Shown: piece after piece, positions 52,801 through 61,362 of the stretch | How positions within the stretch are numbered: position 1 is the stretch's first letter | Layout of the letters: each line of letters starts with the position of its first letter | Assembly: GCA_943372195.1 (NCBI GenBank) | Contig: CALRXS010000006.1 | Location: forward strand, 1 to 64,000 | Origin: JAEYZM01 sp943372195 | Lineage (GTDB): Bacteria > Bacteroidota > Bacteroidia > Sphingobacteriales > Sphingobacteriaceae | Direction: 5' to 3' | Length of the DNA stretch: 64,000 nucleotides | Program-made: the position numbers and the translations under genes | Notes under the pieces: model-generated | What the model saw: the letters and a program-made list of their open reading frames with translations, nothing else | Told to the model about the DNA's origin: nothing | Databases searched by the model: none

Positions 52801-53170
52801 TCACGATAATATCAAGAGCTCTACATCAATCATCGACTACATCTTCAGAATGTTAGGTTACGAATACCTAAACAGAACAGATTTAGTTCATGTAATTACT
52901 GAACAAAATGCGGTTATTGGTAACCCGCAGATGATCGATGAAGACCAGAATCCAGATGTGTCAAACACATTTGATTCTGCTCCTCAACAAGCTGCTGCTC
53001 CAAAGGCAGAAATTACATCAGCTGAATTCGCAGCTAAAAAGCCTGTGCTTGATATTTCAGGTGGAGGTCAATCAGATGCTCCAGCATGTACGAACTGTGG
53101 TCACATCATGCTACGTTCAGGAACTTGCTACAAATGCTTAAACTGCGGTACTCAAGGAGGTTGTAGTTAA
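49856..53170 (+). CDS. nrdJ: Adenosylcobalamin-dependent (class II) ribonucleotide reductase
   Basis: 1104 residues. Barrel-motif NPCSEY with Cys390, VGTNFSRIRGE near 215, APTGTIG near 592 and a CDTTGIEPD stretch identify the catalytic domain. A TSCPD-type C-terminal part (~900-1010, YVRTGEYEDGTLGEIFVDMHKEG) is followed by a Cys-rich tail (CTNCGH...CYKCLNCG...GGCS) that likely carries the shuttle cysteines. It reduces ribonucleotides to deoxyribonucleotides with or without oxygen, using coenzyme B12. It is a single-gene unit, with the hairpin-rich leader before and a strong terminator after. No ATP-cone is evident at the N-terminus. Confidence 0.95.
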   Translation: MSKKENKGKGMKIDRYFTQQGVSPYDLFTYEKRTSVIRNPAGDAVFEMKDVEVPASWSQVATDILAQKYFRKAGVPLEDGTTGSEKSVKQVAHRMANCWTDWGKRYGYFATEEDSTAFYDELVYTIVGQLAAPNSPQWFNTGLYSSYGITGKPQGHYFVNPETGKLEKSTSAYERPQPHACFILSVDDDLVNEGGIMDLWVREARIFKYGSGVGTNFSRIRGESEKLSGGGYSSGLMSFLKIGDRAAGAIKSGGTTRRAAKMVCLDLDHPEIEGFVNWKVEEEKKVAALIAAGYSSDYEGEAYRTVSGQNSNNSVRIPNSFFYALEEGKDWELVGRTNGKVVGTIPSEKLWNDIAFAAWACADPGVQYDTTINEWHTCPQGGRINASNPCSEYMFLDNTACNLASVNLRHFFNEKTLEFDVKGFEHICRIWTMVLEISVLMAQFPSKDVAQLSYEYRTLGLGYANLGSMLMVAGIAYDSDKGRALGGAITAIMTGVAYATSAEMAKHLGPFVKFEENKQDMLRVMRNHRYAAYNATDAYEGLEIAPPGIDPKDCPDYLLSAACNAWDKAVELGEKYGYRNAQTTVIAPTGTIGLVMDCDTTGIEPDFALVKFKKLSGGGYFKIINQAVPATLLNLGYDEHQIDAIVNYAKGYATIQGAPHINFESLATKGFTQDDLERVDKGMVSAFEISFAFNVWSLGEDCLKRLGFKPEQYNAQNFNLLQALGFSRTQISEANTYVCGTMTIEGAPFLKEEHYPIFDCANRCGSIGQRYIHAHGHIKMMAAAQPFLSGAISKTINLPNEASVDEIKDCYQLSWELGLKANALYRDGCKLSQPLSTKASADDKIETVDEVLGEAANVRLSDLTPEQVLEAARAILERSKDTTFKRQLSSVVEKKSLPAKRRGFTQKAAVGGQTIYVRTGEYEDGTLGEIFVDMHKEGATFRSLMNCFAIAISVGLQYGVPLEEFVEKFAFTRFEPSGMVSGHDNIKSSTSIIDYIFRMLGYEYLNRTDLVHVITEQNAVIGNPQMIDEDQNPDVSNTFDSAPQQAAAPKAEITSAEFAAKKPVLDISGGGQSDAPACTNCGHIMLRSGTCYKCLNCGTQGGCS

Positions 53171-53216
53171 TCTACAATCACCCACAAGTCCATGAAAATT
53201 TTTTGAACAAGGTGAT

Positions 53217-53250
53217 AGAAACCCGTTCCAATGTGAACGGGTTTCTTTTT
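53217..53250 (+). terminator. Terminator of nrdJ
   Basis: AGAAACCCGTTC (53217-53228) pairs perfectly with GAACGGGTTTCT (53235-53246) around a 6-base loop, then T-run to 53250. Confidence 0.9.
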
Positions 53251-53258
53251 ATACCCCT

Positions 53259-53290
53259 ACTGGTGGCACGACTTAAGTCGTGCCACCAGT
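53259..53290. repeat. Perfect 32-bp GC-rich palindrome
   Basis: ACTGGTGGCACGACTT (53259-53274) followed at once by its exact inverse complement (53275-53290); centre CTTAAG. It is GC-rich in an AT-rich setting and lies just after the nrdJ terminator, before a T9SS gene. No T-run follows, so it is not a standard terminator. It could be a REP/palindromic mobile unit. Confidence 0.75.
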
Positions 53291-53373
53291 AATACCTATT
53301 TAAGCAGGATTATAAATAAACCTGTATTTAATAAGCTTCATTGAAATTTGAAATATTATATTTATATTTAATC

Positions 53374-54360
53374 ATGAGAGCGTATTTAATTTGGTTTTTG
53401 ATGTTGTGTTTTGGTAGTATTAAAGCACAACAATTAAGTGCTGATTTTCCTGATTCGAATTATTTCTATAATGAATCAAGGTATAAAAGACTTTCCGATA
53501 TGTTTCCTGATTTTAATTACATCGATTATAGTATTTACTATAAAAAAGATACAGTCGTCAATAACATCAATTACCATTTATTAAATATAAAATTCTCAAC
53601 AAAATATTTTGCCCCACCAATACCAAGTCTATCAAAAGACATTTCGTATGCTTTATTAAGAAATGATAAATCAAATAAAAAGGTTTATATAACTGGCTTG
53701 AATAAATACAATGATTTTAATTTAGACTTAGATACTAACGAACGTTTGTTATTTGACTTCAATTTAAATGTTGGTGATTTATATGAAGCTAACGCGCATC
53801 TATATTATGGTAATGAAAACGATTCAATGTATGTTTTAAAAATAGATACAATAGTTGATCCTGATAACATCAAACGAGCTGTTTTTACAATTGGTAATGA
53901 TTCAATAGAATTCAATCATGGTTATTTAATACAGGGCATTGGTGGTAAAAACGGATTATTGGGTTACATAAAAGATATAATGGATAACTCATACAATGAA
54001 GACTTTACTTGCTATAGTATAAATGATATTGATTACACAGCTTATTTCTCAGAATTTTCATCTGGTATTACCTATAGTAGTCAACCATGCAACAAACACA
54101 CCTTTGTTTCAATTCAAAATTTAACCAAGTCAGAAATAGATATCTACCCGAACCCAGTACATTCTAAATTCTATATCAATCATAAAAATGAAAATTCAGA
54201 ATTTGAATTAATAAATACTATTGGACAAACTTTTAAAATTTATGGAGATTATGATGGTAATAAATGGGCATTTGATATGAACGATTACAATAATGGTATT
54301 TATATTTTAAAAATAATTTCTGACGGAAAAATATATTTCAGTAAAATTTCTAAAATATAA
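53374..54360 (+). CDS. T9SS-sorted surface protein, tandem copy 1
   Basis: 328 residues from the ATG at 53374 (the frame opens at TTG 53341, rejected as it lengthens the signal peptide). Signal peptide MRAYLIWFLMLCFGSIKAQ. The mature part (20-255) begins LSADFPDSNYFYNESRYKR and has the YYKKDTVVN and YALLRNDKSNKKVYITGL segments shared with the next gene. The last ~75 residues (IYPNPVHSKFYINHK to the basic tail) are a T9SS sorting domain. Function unknown. Confidence 0.85.
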   Translation: MRAYLIWFLMLCFGSIKAQQLSADFPDSNYFYNESRYKRLSDMFPDFNYIDYSIYYKKDTVVNNINYHLLNIKFSTKYFAPPIPSLSKDISYALLRNDKSNKKVYITGLNKYNDFNLDLDTNERLLFDFNLNVGDLYEANAHLYYGNENDSMYVLKIDTIVDPDNIKRAVFTIGNDSIEFNHGYLIQGIGGKNGLLGYIKDIMDNSYNEDFTCYSINDIDYTAYFSEFSSGITYSSQPCNKHTFVSIQNLTKSEIDIYPNPVHSKFYINHKNENSEFELINTIGQTFKIYGDYDGNKWAFDMNDYNNGIYILKIISDGKIYFSKISKI

Positions 54361-54375
54361 ATAGCTATTTAATTT

Positions 54376-55341
54376 ATGAGACAAACACTCCTCATTATAT
54401 TTATCATCCTTTCTAAATTTGCAGTTTCACAAACTATTACAGCTGATTTTCCTGATTCAAACTACTACTATAACGAATCTAGAAATGAAAGAGGAAGTGA
54501 TATGACTCCATATAATACCATTGATTATACAATCTATTATAAAAAAGATACAGTGGTAAATAGTCTTAATTATCATTTATTATATATAAAGTTCACAATT
54601 GAATATTTTAGTCCAGGTACACCTAGAACTAAAGGTGATATACGTTATGCTTTATTGAGAAATGATAAAGCAAATAAAAAAGTATATATAAAAGGACTAA
54701 CAAATTTAAGTTTCAATTTGAATCTTGATACGAATGAACAACTTTATTATGACTTTAATTTAAAAGTAGGTGATGCATATACTGCACGACCACAAACATT
54801 TTATAGTAGTGATTCACTATTCGTAAATAAAATTGATACAATTATAGATCTTGATAATATTAAACGAGCTGTATATACTATATCAACTAGAAATAATACA
54901 ATTGAAATGATGAATGGGTATGTTATACAGGGTATAGGAGGATATAATGGATTAATTGGATATATTTCTTATATATGGAATAATGTTTATGGAGAATATT
55001 TTAGTTGTTATAATTTTAATGGTATCGGATATTCTGCAAATTTCGGAAGTTTTCCTAGTATAAGCTACAACTCTTGCATTAAACATTTCTTTTCATCTGT
55101 AATAACTCCAAAATCACAAGTCATTAACCTTTATCCCAACCCCGCCTCCGATATCATTCAATTCGAACTAAATGAAAAAATTAATACCATCAAAGTCTAT
55201 AATAATCAAGGGCAATTAATTTCGAATCAATATTCACAAAATCAATTCATTGATATTAAAAATTATTTACCAGGTATATATTTAGTACAACTAACTACAA
55301 ATAATAATATCTATTCAGGTAAATTTATTAGAATCAACTAA
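54376..55341 (+). CDS. T9SS-sorted surface protein, tandem copy 2
   Basis: 321 residues; signal peptide to about residue 18 (AVSQ). Close paralogue of the preceding gene: ADFPDSNYYYNESRNER, IDYTIYYKKDTVVNSLNYHLL, RYALLRNDKANKKVYIKGL, and VIQGIGGYNGLIGYI all align. The T9SS sorting domain is the last ~75 residues (LYPNPASDIIQFELN). The 15-base gap means cotranscription is likely. The mature domain is not one I recognise. Confidence 0.85.
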   Translation: MRQTLLIIFIILSKFAVSQTITADFPDSNYYYNESRNERGSDMTPYNTIDYTIYYKKDTVVNSLNYHLLYIKFTIEYFSPGTPRTKGDIRYALLRNDKANKKVYIKGLTNLSFNLNLDTNEQLYYDFNLKVGDAYTARPQTFYSSDSLFVNKIDTIIDLDNIKRAVYTISTRNNTIEMMNGYVIQGIGGYNGLIGYISYIWNNVYGEYFSCYNFNGIGYSANFGSFPSISYNSCIKHFFSSVITPKSQVINLYPNPASDIIQFELNEKINTIKVYNNQGQLISNQYSQNQFIDIKNYLPGIYLVQLTTNNNIYSGKFIRIN

Positions 55342-55974
55342 CTACAAAAGCTGATTATCTGAAGCAAATTTCACCAACCCTGCTGTATTTTTAATCCCTA
55401 ATTTATGTAAGATATTCTTTCGATGAGTATTTACAGTGTAGATGCTAATGAATAATGCATCAGCAATTTCTTGACTACTTTTTTCTTTTGCTAATAATGA
55501 TATGATCTCTTTCTCTCTTTTTGTTAACGATAGCGACTTAACAAAATCATCTTCTACCAACTCCTCTTTATTTCTTAAAGCCTTACTGATATATAATTCA
55601 CCATTTAACACACGCACAATTGCATCTAGTAATTCATGCTTACCCGCATTCTTTAATACATAAGCCATCACACCCATTCTTGTAAATTCATTCATGAAGT
55701 TTTCATCACCATACATTGAAAGAATCATAATCTTTGTTTCCTTGTACTTTTCTAAAATGATCTGACACAATTCAAATCCGTTAGGCTTCGGCATATTCAC
55801 ATCTAGTATTGCCAAGTCTATCTTATTCTTTTCAAAAATATCTAATACCTCTTGTCCGTTCTTTGCCACATATATTACATCAATATAATCTATATCTGCA
55901 AAGATCATCATCAGTCCATCAATAAATATTTGATGGTCATCTGCTATCAATATTTTATAAGAAGTCTTTTTCAT
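55342..55974 (-). CDS. NarL/LuxR-type response regulator
   Basis: 210 residues. The receiver has acidic pair D12/D13, phospho-acceptor Asp58 (LDVNMPKP) and conserved Lys near 109; the C-terminal LuxR helix-turn-helix (148-205) is LTKREKEIISLLAKEKSSQE...VNTHRKNIL. It probably controls transcription for the overlapping sensor kinase. The stop is next to the convergent T9SS gene. Confidence 0.95.
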   Translation of the reverse strand: MKKTSYKILIADDHQIFIDGLMMIFADIDYIDVIYVAKNGQEVLDIFEKNKIDLAILDVNMPKPNGFELCQIILEKYKETKIMILSMYGDENFMNEFTRMGVMAYVLKNAGKHELLDAIVRVLNGELYISKALRNKEELVEDDFVKSLSLTKREKEIISLLAKEKSSQEIADALFISIYTVNTHRKNILHKLGIKNTAGLVKFASDNQLL

Positions 55975-57928
55975 AAATAGGTATTTCTATAATAAATGTA
56001 CTACCGCGTTCTGGTTGTGTATCAATCGTTAATTTGCCGTTGAACACATCTACTCGAGATTTAATGTTCTGCAATCCCATTCCTTCTTTTATCGAATTTA
56101 TATCAAAGCCAATCCCATCATCAACTACCATCAACGTGATATTATCTTCGTTTTTAATAAGCTGGATGGTAGCGTTCTTTGCATTTGAGTGCTTGATAAT
56201 ATTGTTAATTAGTTCTAATGTTACTCTATATAATGATAATTCTAACTCTCTATTAAACCTTTCACTTAAATTATAGGTATCTAAATTGAAAATCGTTTTA
56301 CCTGAATTATTAATCTTTTTTATAATCGATTGTAATGATTGTATTAATCCGAATTGCTCCATACCCGTTGGTAGCATATTATGTGATATATTCCTTAACT
56401 CAATACAAGCTTTATCTATTAAATCAATTATGTTTTTATAGGCTAATAATTCTTTATCACTTAAATTTTTATCATCTAATTCTATCGACTCTGCATTTAA
56501 TTTTAAAGTAGAAAGCATACTCCCCATACCATCATGTAATTCTGTTGCAATTCTTTTTCTTTCTTGTTCCTCTCCTAATAACAACGCTCTTTTAACTTCA
56601 TATTGCTTTTGATTTAGTTCTTTAGTTTTTTCTAATACTTTTTCTGATAATTCTTTATTAATATTCTCTCTATATTTATTTAATTCTTCTAATTGTTCAA
56701 TCATTTGCAATTGTATTTTATCTTTCTCCTCTTTATAATATCTAAATCGATCTAATAATGCAAGAGTTAACATTGCTGATTTTAATACCTCGCCAAACAA
56801 TACATATTCATTTGTAAACACATTGTTGTGTTCCTTCATTACTGAATAAAACATTATCGCAAATATGCTGATGAAAGAACCAATAATTCCTACTACAAAG
56901 AATCGAGCTGGTAAATAATTCTTTGCAAAGAAATATATTGCCAATATTATCAATCCTATATAAAATGGTGGTATCATTCTATATAATAACCATATAGAAG
57001 CATAGTAAATATCTCCCTCAAAAAATGCTCCAATTAATACTAATACCGCAAATATTTGATATGCCTTTATTAGAATTATTTGCCAACGCTTAAACTTATT
57101 ATTGTCGACAAAAGCTAACAAAAATCCTAATCCACTTACAATCGTTAATGACATTAGTATGGGCACCGATCGATCTACCCAGAACGTAAAATCTGGCCAT
57201 ATATAAATTGCAGCAAAACCACTAGTCGCTAATTGTAATAAGGTTTGTGAGGTTAAGTATGATGCAAAATAAATGTACACTTTCTCTTTTATCAAAAAGA
57301 AAAACATGATTGACAATGCAGCTAGAGCAGATAAAAATCCATAATAAAATGATATGTTAGATTCTTTTTTAGATATATACTCTATCAACTTATCTTGTGA
57401 ATATAATTGCAAAGGTGTATGTATTTTTCTACCCTTTAATTTAAATAGTAAAAAAATTGTCTTCGTTTGATTATTTGAAACCTTAATATTATAAATTGGA
57501 TTTCTATATTTTATAAGTCTCTCTGATATCGGAAATGCATCACCTGTTATTTGATGGCTTATTTGCTTATAACCATCGTACTCAAAATACTCAACATAAT
57601 TAATCAATGCATTATCTAAATACAAATACAATCTTCTATCCGAACTTGATTTATTACTGATAACTATCTTGATCCATAAATCATCTAAATATTCATCTTC
57701 AGCTAATATTAGTAGCGGAGCATCATTTTTTTTGAAATATACCTCACCATTTACTAAGTCTTCTATTTCTATTACATCTTCATCTGAAGATGTATAGTCT
57801 AAAGATTTTCCTAACTCCAAATACTCAAAGTCATTTTCTATAAAAATGGTGTCTGTTTTACTAGCTATAGCTTTGTAATGGCTTAATATTAAACAGAATA
57901 AAAGTACTATCTTGAATTTCACACTCAA
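55955..57928 (-). CDS. 7TMR-DISM sensor histidine kinase
   Basis: 657 residues, TTG start. A signal-like N-terminus, then a periplasmic 7TMR-DISMED2-like beta domain (~30-180), seven membrane spans (~190-390), a coiled coil (400-450), then HisKA_3 with His465 (RIATELHDGMGSML) and HATPase_c (DDGIGFD, GMGLQNI). 7TMR-DISM receptors sense an extracytoplasmic ligand, often a carbohydrate. The gene overlaps the response regulator by 20 bases, so the pair is cotranscribed. It is divergent from the helicase-nuclease gene. Confidence 0.93.
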   Translation of the reverse strand: MSVKFKIVLLFCLILSHYKAIASKTDTIFIENDFEYLELGKSLDYTSSDEDVIEIEDLVNGEVYFKKNDAPLLILAEDEYLDDLWIKIVISNKSSSDRRLYLYLDNALINYVEYFEYDGYKQISHQITGDAFPISERLIKYRNPIYNIKVSNNQTKTIFLLFKLKGRKIHTPLQLYSQDKLIEYISKKESNISFYYGFLSALAALSIMFFFLIKEKVYIYFASYLTSQTLLQLATSGFAAIYIWPDFTFWVDRSVPILMSLTIVSGLGFLLAFVDNNKFKRWQIILIKAYQIFAVLVLIGAFFEGDIYYASIWLLYRMIPPFYIGLIILAIYFFAKNYLPARFFVVGIIGSFISIFAIMFYSVMKEHNNVFTNEYVLFGEVLKSAMLTLALLDRFRYYKEEKDKIQLQMIEQLEELNKYRENINKELSEKVLEKTKELNQKQYEVKRALLLGEEQERKRIATELHDGMGSMLSTLKLNAESIELDDKNLSDKELLAYKNIIDLIDKACIELRNISHNMLPTGMEQFGLIQSLQSIIKKINNSGKTIFNLDTYNLSERFNRELELSLYRVTLELINNIIKHSNAKNATIQLIKNEDNITLMVVDDGIGFDINSIKEGMGLQNIKSRVDVFNGKLTIDTQPERGSTFIIEIPIYEKDFL

Positions 57929-58043
57929 ATTTGATTATATTCTTTATTAATAAAAATACTTATTTATAGGTATATGAAGTATAAATAGAATTAACTCTAT
58001 TTGTTTAAGCTATAACTAAACTAAACTAATTTAAACACTAAGT

Positions 58044-58075
58044 AAAGAGTAATGATAAAACATTACTCTTTTTTT
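58044..58075 (+). terminator. Terminator-like hairpin in a divergent intergenic region
   Basis: AAAGAGTAATG (58044-58054) pairs with CATTACTCTTT (58061-58071) around ATAAAA, followed by a T-run to 58075. It has the right shape on the plus strand, yet no gene precedes it on that strand: the HK gene is on the other strand, and the next plus-strand gene begins at 58120. It may terminate a short transcript or attenuate that gene. Confidence 0.6.
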
Positions 58076-58081
58076 GTTTAC

Positions 58082-58096
58082 TGCCAAATTTTGGCA
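58082..58096. promoter_or_regulatory. 15-base operator-like palindrome before the helicase-nuclease gene
   Basis: TGCCAAA (58082-58088), centre T, TTTGGCA (58090-58096): a perfect palindrome 23 bases before the ATG. TATCTTTA, one mismatch from TAnnTTTG, lies at 58108-58115. A regulator binding here could control the gene. Confidence 0.4.
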
Positions 58097-58119
58097 CCAC
58101 AATCTCTTATCTTTATTGC

Positions 58120-61100
58120 ATGGATAAAGAGAGAATAAGAAACAACGAAAAGTTTCAAAAAGCCCTAAATACCCTTAATGATAAACAACGTGATGCGGTT
58201 ACTCAAATCGAAGGACCTGTTTTAGTTGTTGCCGGACCAGGAACTGGTAAGACACAGATTCTTGCAGCTCGTATTGGGCAGATCTTATTAGAGACAGATA
58301 CTGATGCTCATAATATTCTGTGTTTAACTTATACGGATGCTGGCACTATTGCCATGCGTAAGCGTTTATATGATTTTATAGGTCCAGATGCTTATCGCGT
58401 ACACATATATACCTTCCACGCATTTTGTAATGACATCATTCAAGAAAATCTCGACTATTTCGGTAAACTTAATTTAGAACCTATCTCTGAATTAGAACAA
58501 GCTGCCCTCTTCAAAGATTTAATTGATACACTACCTAATAATTCTAAACTTAAAAAATATACCGGGGATGTCTACTTCGAATCGAGTAGAATGAAAAATC
58601 TTTATTCTACAATGAAGAAAGAAAACTGGACGATCGATTTTCTATTAGAGAAAATAGACCTATACATAAAAGATTTACCCACAAGAGATGAATTCATTTA
58701 TAAAAAAGCTAACGCAAAAACAGGAATAAAAGCTGGTGATATTAAAATTAATGATGTCAACAAAATCACTGACAAATTAGATTTATTAAAAGCTGCTATC
58801 AACGAATATCCTCGTTACCTAAAAAAAATGCAAGAACTCAATCGTTATGATTATGACGATATGATTGTTTGGGTACTCAATGCATTCAAGTCTGACGAAA
58901 ATCTTTTGAGAAATTATCAAGAGAAATATCAATACATTTTAGTAGATGAATATCAAGATACCAGCGGATCACAAAATGAAATTCTTAGATTATTAATTTC
59001 TTATTGGGACCATCCGAATGTATTCGTAGTAGGTGATGACGATCAATCTATTTATCGTTTTCAAGGTGCTAACATCAATAATATATTAGATTATGCTAAT
59101 GAATACGCAGAGGTTTTACATAAAATAGTTTTAACGAATAATTACCGCTCTACACAATCTGTTTTAAACGTCTCTAAAACATTAATCGAAAATAACTTTG
59201 AGCGTTTGACTAAACATCTCCACCTAGATAAAAATCTATTAGCTAGTAATGAGCTGTATAGCAACATGACAAAAAAACCGATCATCCGTGAATACGAAAC
59301 ACCGATGCATGAGCTGGTTCATATTGGCGAAGAAATTAAAACATTAATAAAAAATGGAGTTGAGCCAAAAGAGATTTCTGTATTATATAGAAATCACGCA
59401 CAGGCAGCAGAACTAGTAAACTACCTGCAAATCGATAATATCGGAATTAACATTAAAAGAAAAGAAGATATTTTATCGCTTGCATTCACTGAAAAAATCA
59501 TCAATATTTTAAGATACATCGCATCTGAAAGAGATACTCCATATAGTGGCGACCAATTGTTATTTGAAATCATGCACTACGATTTCTTTGATCTAGCACC
59601 TATAGATATCGCTAAAATTTCTGTGGATGTTGCTCATGAATCTTACAAACAGAAAACTTCCATCCGCAAAAAATTATCTGAATTAGCGAAAGCTGAAAAA
59701 CCTGATTTATTTAATCAAGAAATAAAAACATCTATAAAAAGATTTTCTGCCGATATTGAATACTGGATCAAGGAAAGTTATAATTACACTCTTCAAGAAC
59801 TCTTCGAAAAAATAATTCTTCGTGCCGGTATATTAAATTATATCATGCATTCAGAGAATAGAGCTTATTATATGGATGTGCTCAGTACACTATTCAATTA
59901 CCTAAAAGAAGAGAATAGAAAAAATCATGAGATGGATGTTGCTGGCTTTGTAGAGATGATCGACCTCATGATTAAAAATGGTATTCGATTAGAAATAAAT
60001 AAATCTAGTTATAATGAAAACGGAGTAAACTTTATGACCACACATGGTTCTAAAGGATTAGAGTTTGATTACGTTTATATCATCTCAGTAAATAAAAAAG
60101 TATGGGATGTTAAAAAAGGTGGTAATAGAGAATACTCATTCCCCGATAATATTTTTACAAGTATTGTTGAGGGATCTGAACTTGAAGAATCTCGCCGATT
60201 ATTTTATGTTGCTCTTACTCGTGCAAAACACTCTTTAAATATTTCATATTGCGCAAAAGATGCATCGGGTAAAGATTTAGAATCATCACAATTTATTGCA
60301 GAAATTAGACAGTCTGATGACTATGAATTCGAAACAGTAAAACTTAATGATGATTTACTATTTAAATTCCAAAGTATCCCTTTCTTAGAACAAGAGAAAC
60401 CTGTTATTCAATTACTCGATAAAAATTATATTGATGTGTTATTAGAAGGATATACTCTAAGTGTAACCCATCTAAGTAATTACCTCGATTGCCCTTTGAA
60501 ATTCTACTTCCAAAATTTAGTGAGAGTACCATCAGGTAAGAGTCCGAGCGCTACCTTCGGACAAGCAGTGCATTGGGCCCTAAATAAATTATTTAAGAAC
60601 CTAAAAGAAAACAATGAAGAGTTTGCAGGTTCAAATTATTTAGTTGATCAATTCAAATGGTATATGAACAGAAATAGAGATTCATTTACTAAAGAAGATT
60701 ACAAACGTCGATTAGAATATGGTGAAAAGATTTTACCTCAATACTATGATAGTCATGTAGAAACATGGAACAAAATAACATTGACTGAACATCCTGTTAA
60801 GAACGTTGAAGTAAACGGAGTGCCTATAAAAGGTAACCTCGACAAAATTGAATTCAATGGCAAAGAAATAAATGTTGTTGATTACAAAACTGGTAAATAC
60901 AAAAACGCATTAGAAAAATTAAAAGCACCTAATGAAGCAAACGAAATTGGTGGCGACTACTGGCGTCAAGCAGTATTCTATAAAATACTTATCGATAACG
61001 ATCGAAGCAAAGATTGGGAAGTAGTTAGTACTCAATTCGAATTTGTTGAACCTATTGATTTAAATAAAACAAAAACAACAGAAAAGAAAGTTGAGAAAGA

Positions 61101-61293
61101 AAACTATCCAACAGAGAAAGTAATTATCACTAAAGAAGATATTGAAATTGTAAAAAACCAGATAACCACAACCTACGAAAAAATACTAAACTACGAATTC
61201 AATGAAGGTTGCGGTAAAGAAGAGTGTCACTGGTGTAAGTTTGTCAAAACAAACTTTAAAGAACAAGATATAATGAAATCAGATGAAGAGTAA
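58120..61293 (+). CDS. UvrD-like helicase fused to a PD-(D/E)XK nuclease with probable Fe-S cluster
   Basis: 1057 residues. Superfamily 1A helicase: Walker A AGPGTGKT (38-45), DEYQD (276-280), GDDDQSIYRF (305-314), THGSKGLEFDYVYI and YVALTRAKH. The C-terminal nuclease has His818 (QAVHWAL), Asp908 (NLDKIEF) and Asp921-x-Lys923 (VDYKTGK), the catalytic set of PD-(D/E)XK. Cys791 (LDCPLKF) with Cys1031, Cys1036 and Cys1039 (CGKEECHWC) matches the four-Cys staple of AddB/Cas4-type Fe-S nucleases. One polypeptide thus combines motor and nuclease, suited to DNA end processing. No AddA/AddB partner is adjacent. Confidence 0.92.
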   Translation: MDKERIRNNEKFQKALNTLNDKQRDAVTQIEGPVLVVAGPGTGKTQILAARIGQILLETDTDAHNILCLTYTDAGTIAMRKRLYDFIGPDAYRVHIYTFHAFCNDIIQENLDYFGKLNLEPISELEQAALFKDLIDTLPNNSKLKKYTGDVYFESSRMKNLYSTMKKENWTIDFLLEKIDLYIKDLPTRDEFIYKKANAKTGIKAGDIKINDVNKITDKLDLLKAAINEYPRYLKKMQELNRYDYDDMIVWVLNAFKSDENLLRNYQEKYQYILVDEYQDTSGSQNEILRLLISYWDHPNVFVVGDDDQSIYRFQGANINNILDYANEYAEVLHKIVLTNNYRSTQSVLNVSKTLIENNFERLTKHLHLDKNLLASNELYSNMTKKPIIREYETPMHELVHIGEEIKTLIKNGVEPKEISVLYRNHAQAAELVNYLQIDNIGINIKRKEDILSLAFTEKIINILRYIASERDTPYSGDQLLFEIMHYDFFDLAPIDIAKISVDVAHESYKQKTSIRKKLSELAKAEKPDLFNQEIKTSIKRFSADIEYWIKESYNYTLQELFEKIILRAGILNYIMHSENRAYYMDVLSTLFNYLKEENRKNHEMDVAGFVEMIDLMIKNGIRLEINKSSYNENGVNFMTTHGSKGLEFDYVYIISVNKKVWDVKKGGNREYSFPDNIFTSIVEGSELEESRRLFYVALTRAKHSLNISYCAKDASGKDLESSQFIAEIRQSDDYEFETVKLNDDLLFKFQSIPFLEQEKPVIQLLDKNYIDVLLEGYTLSVTHLSNYLDCPLKFYFQNLVRVPSGKSPSATFGQAVHWALNKLFKNLKENNEEFAGSNYLVDQFKWYMNRNRDSFTKEDYKRRLEYGEKILPQYYDSHVETWNKITLTEHPVKNVEVNGVPIKGNLDKIEFNGKEINVVDYKTGKYKNALEKLKAPNEANEIGGDYWRQAVFYKILIDNDRSKDWEVVSTQFEFVEPIDLNKTKTTEKKVEKENYPTEKVIITKEDIEIVKNQITTTYEKILNYEFNEGCGKEECHWCKFVKTNFKEQDIMKSDEE

Positions 61294-61327
61294 AGTTTTT
61301 TCAGCCTTTGGCTTTTTGAATACAATA

Positions 61328-61352
61328 GTTACTGGTAACTAGTAACTAGTAA
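61328..61352. repeat. TAACTAG-type low-complexity repeat
   Basis: TAGTTACTGGTAACTAGTAA and the next few bases carry one inverted pair (TAGTTAC/GTAACTA) and two copies of AACTAGT. It resembles the TAGCTAC repeats before radA (22611) and, in style, those at 5193. It follows the helicase-nuclease gene. Confidence 0.55.
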
Positions 61353-61362
61353 AATCTCCCTA

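Noticed and set aside
61299..61318. Weak AGCC/GGCT hairpin after the helicase-nuclease gene as its terminator
   Set aside because: Only a 4-bp stem with a 5-base T-run; too weak to call, though it may contribute to ending the transcript.
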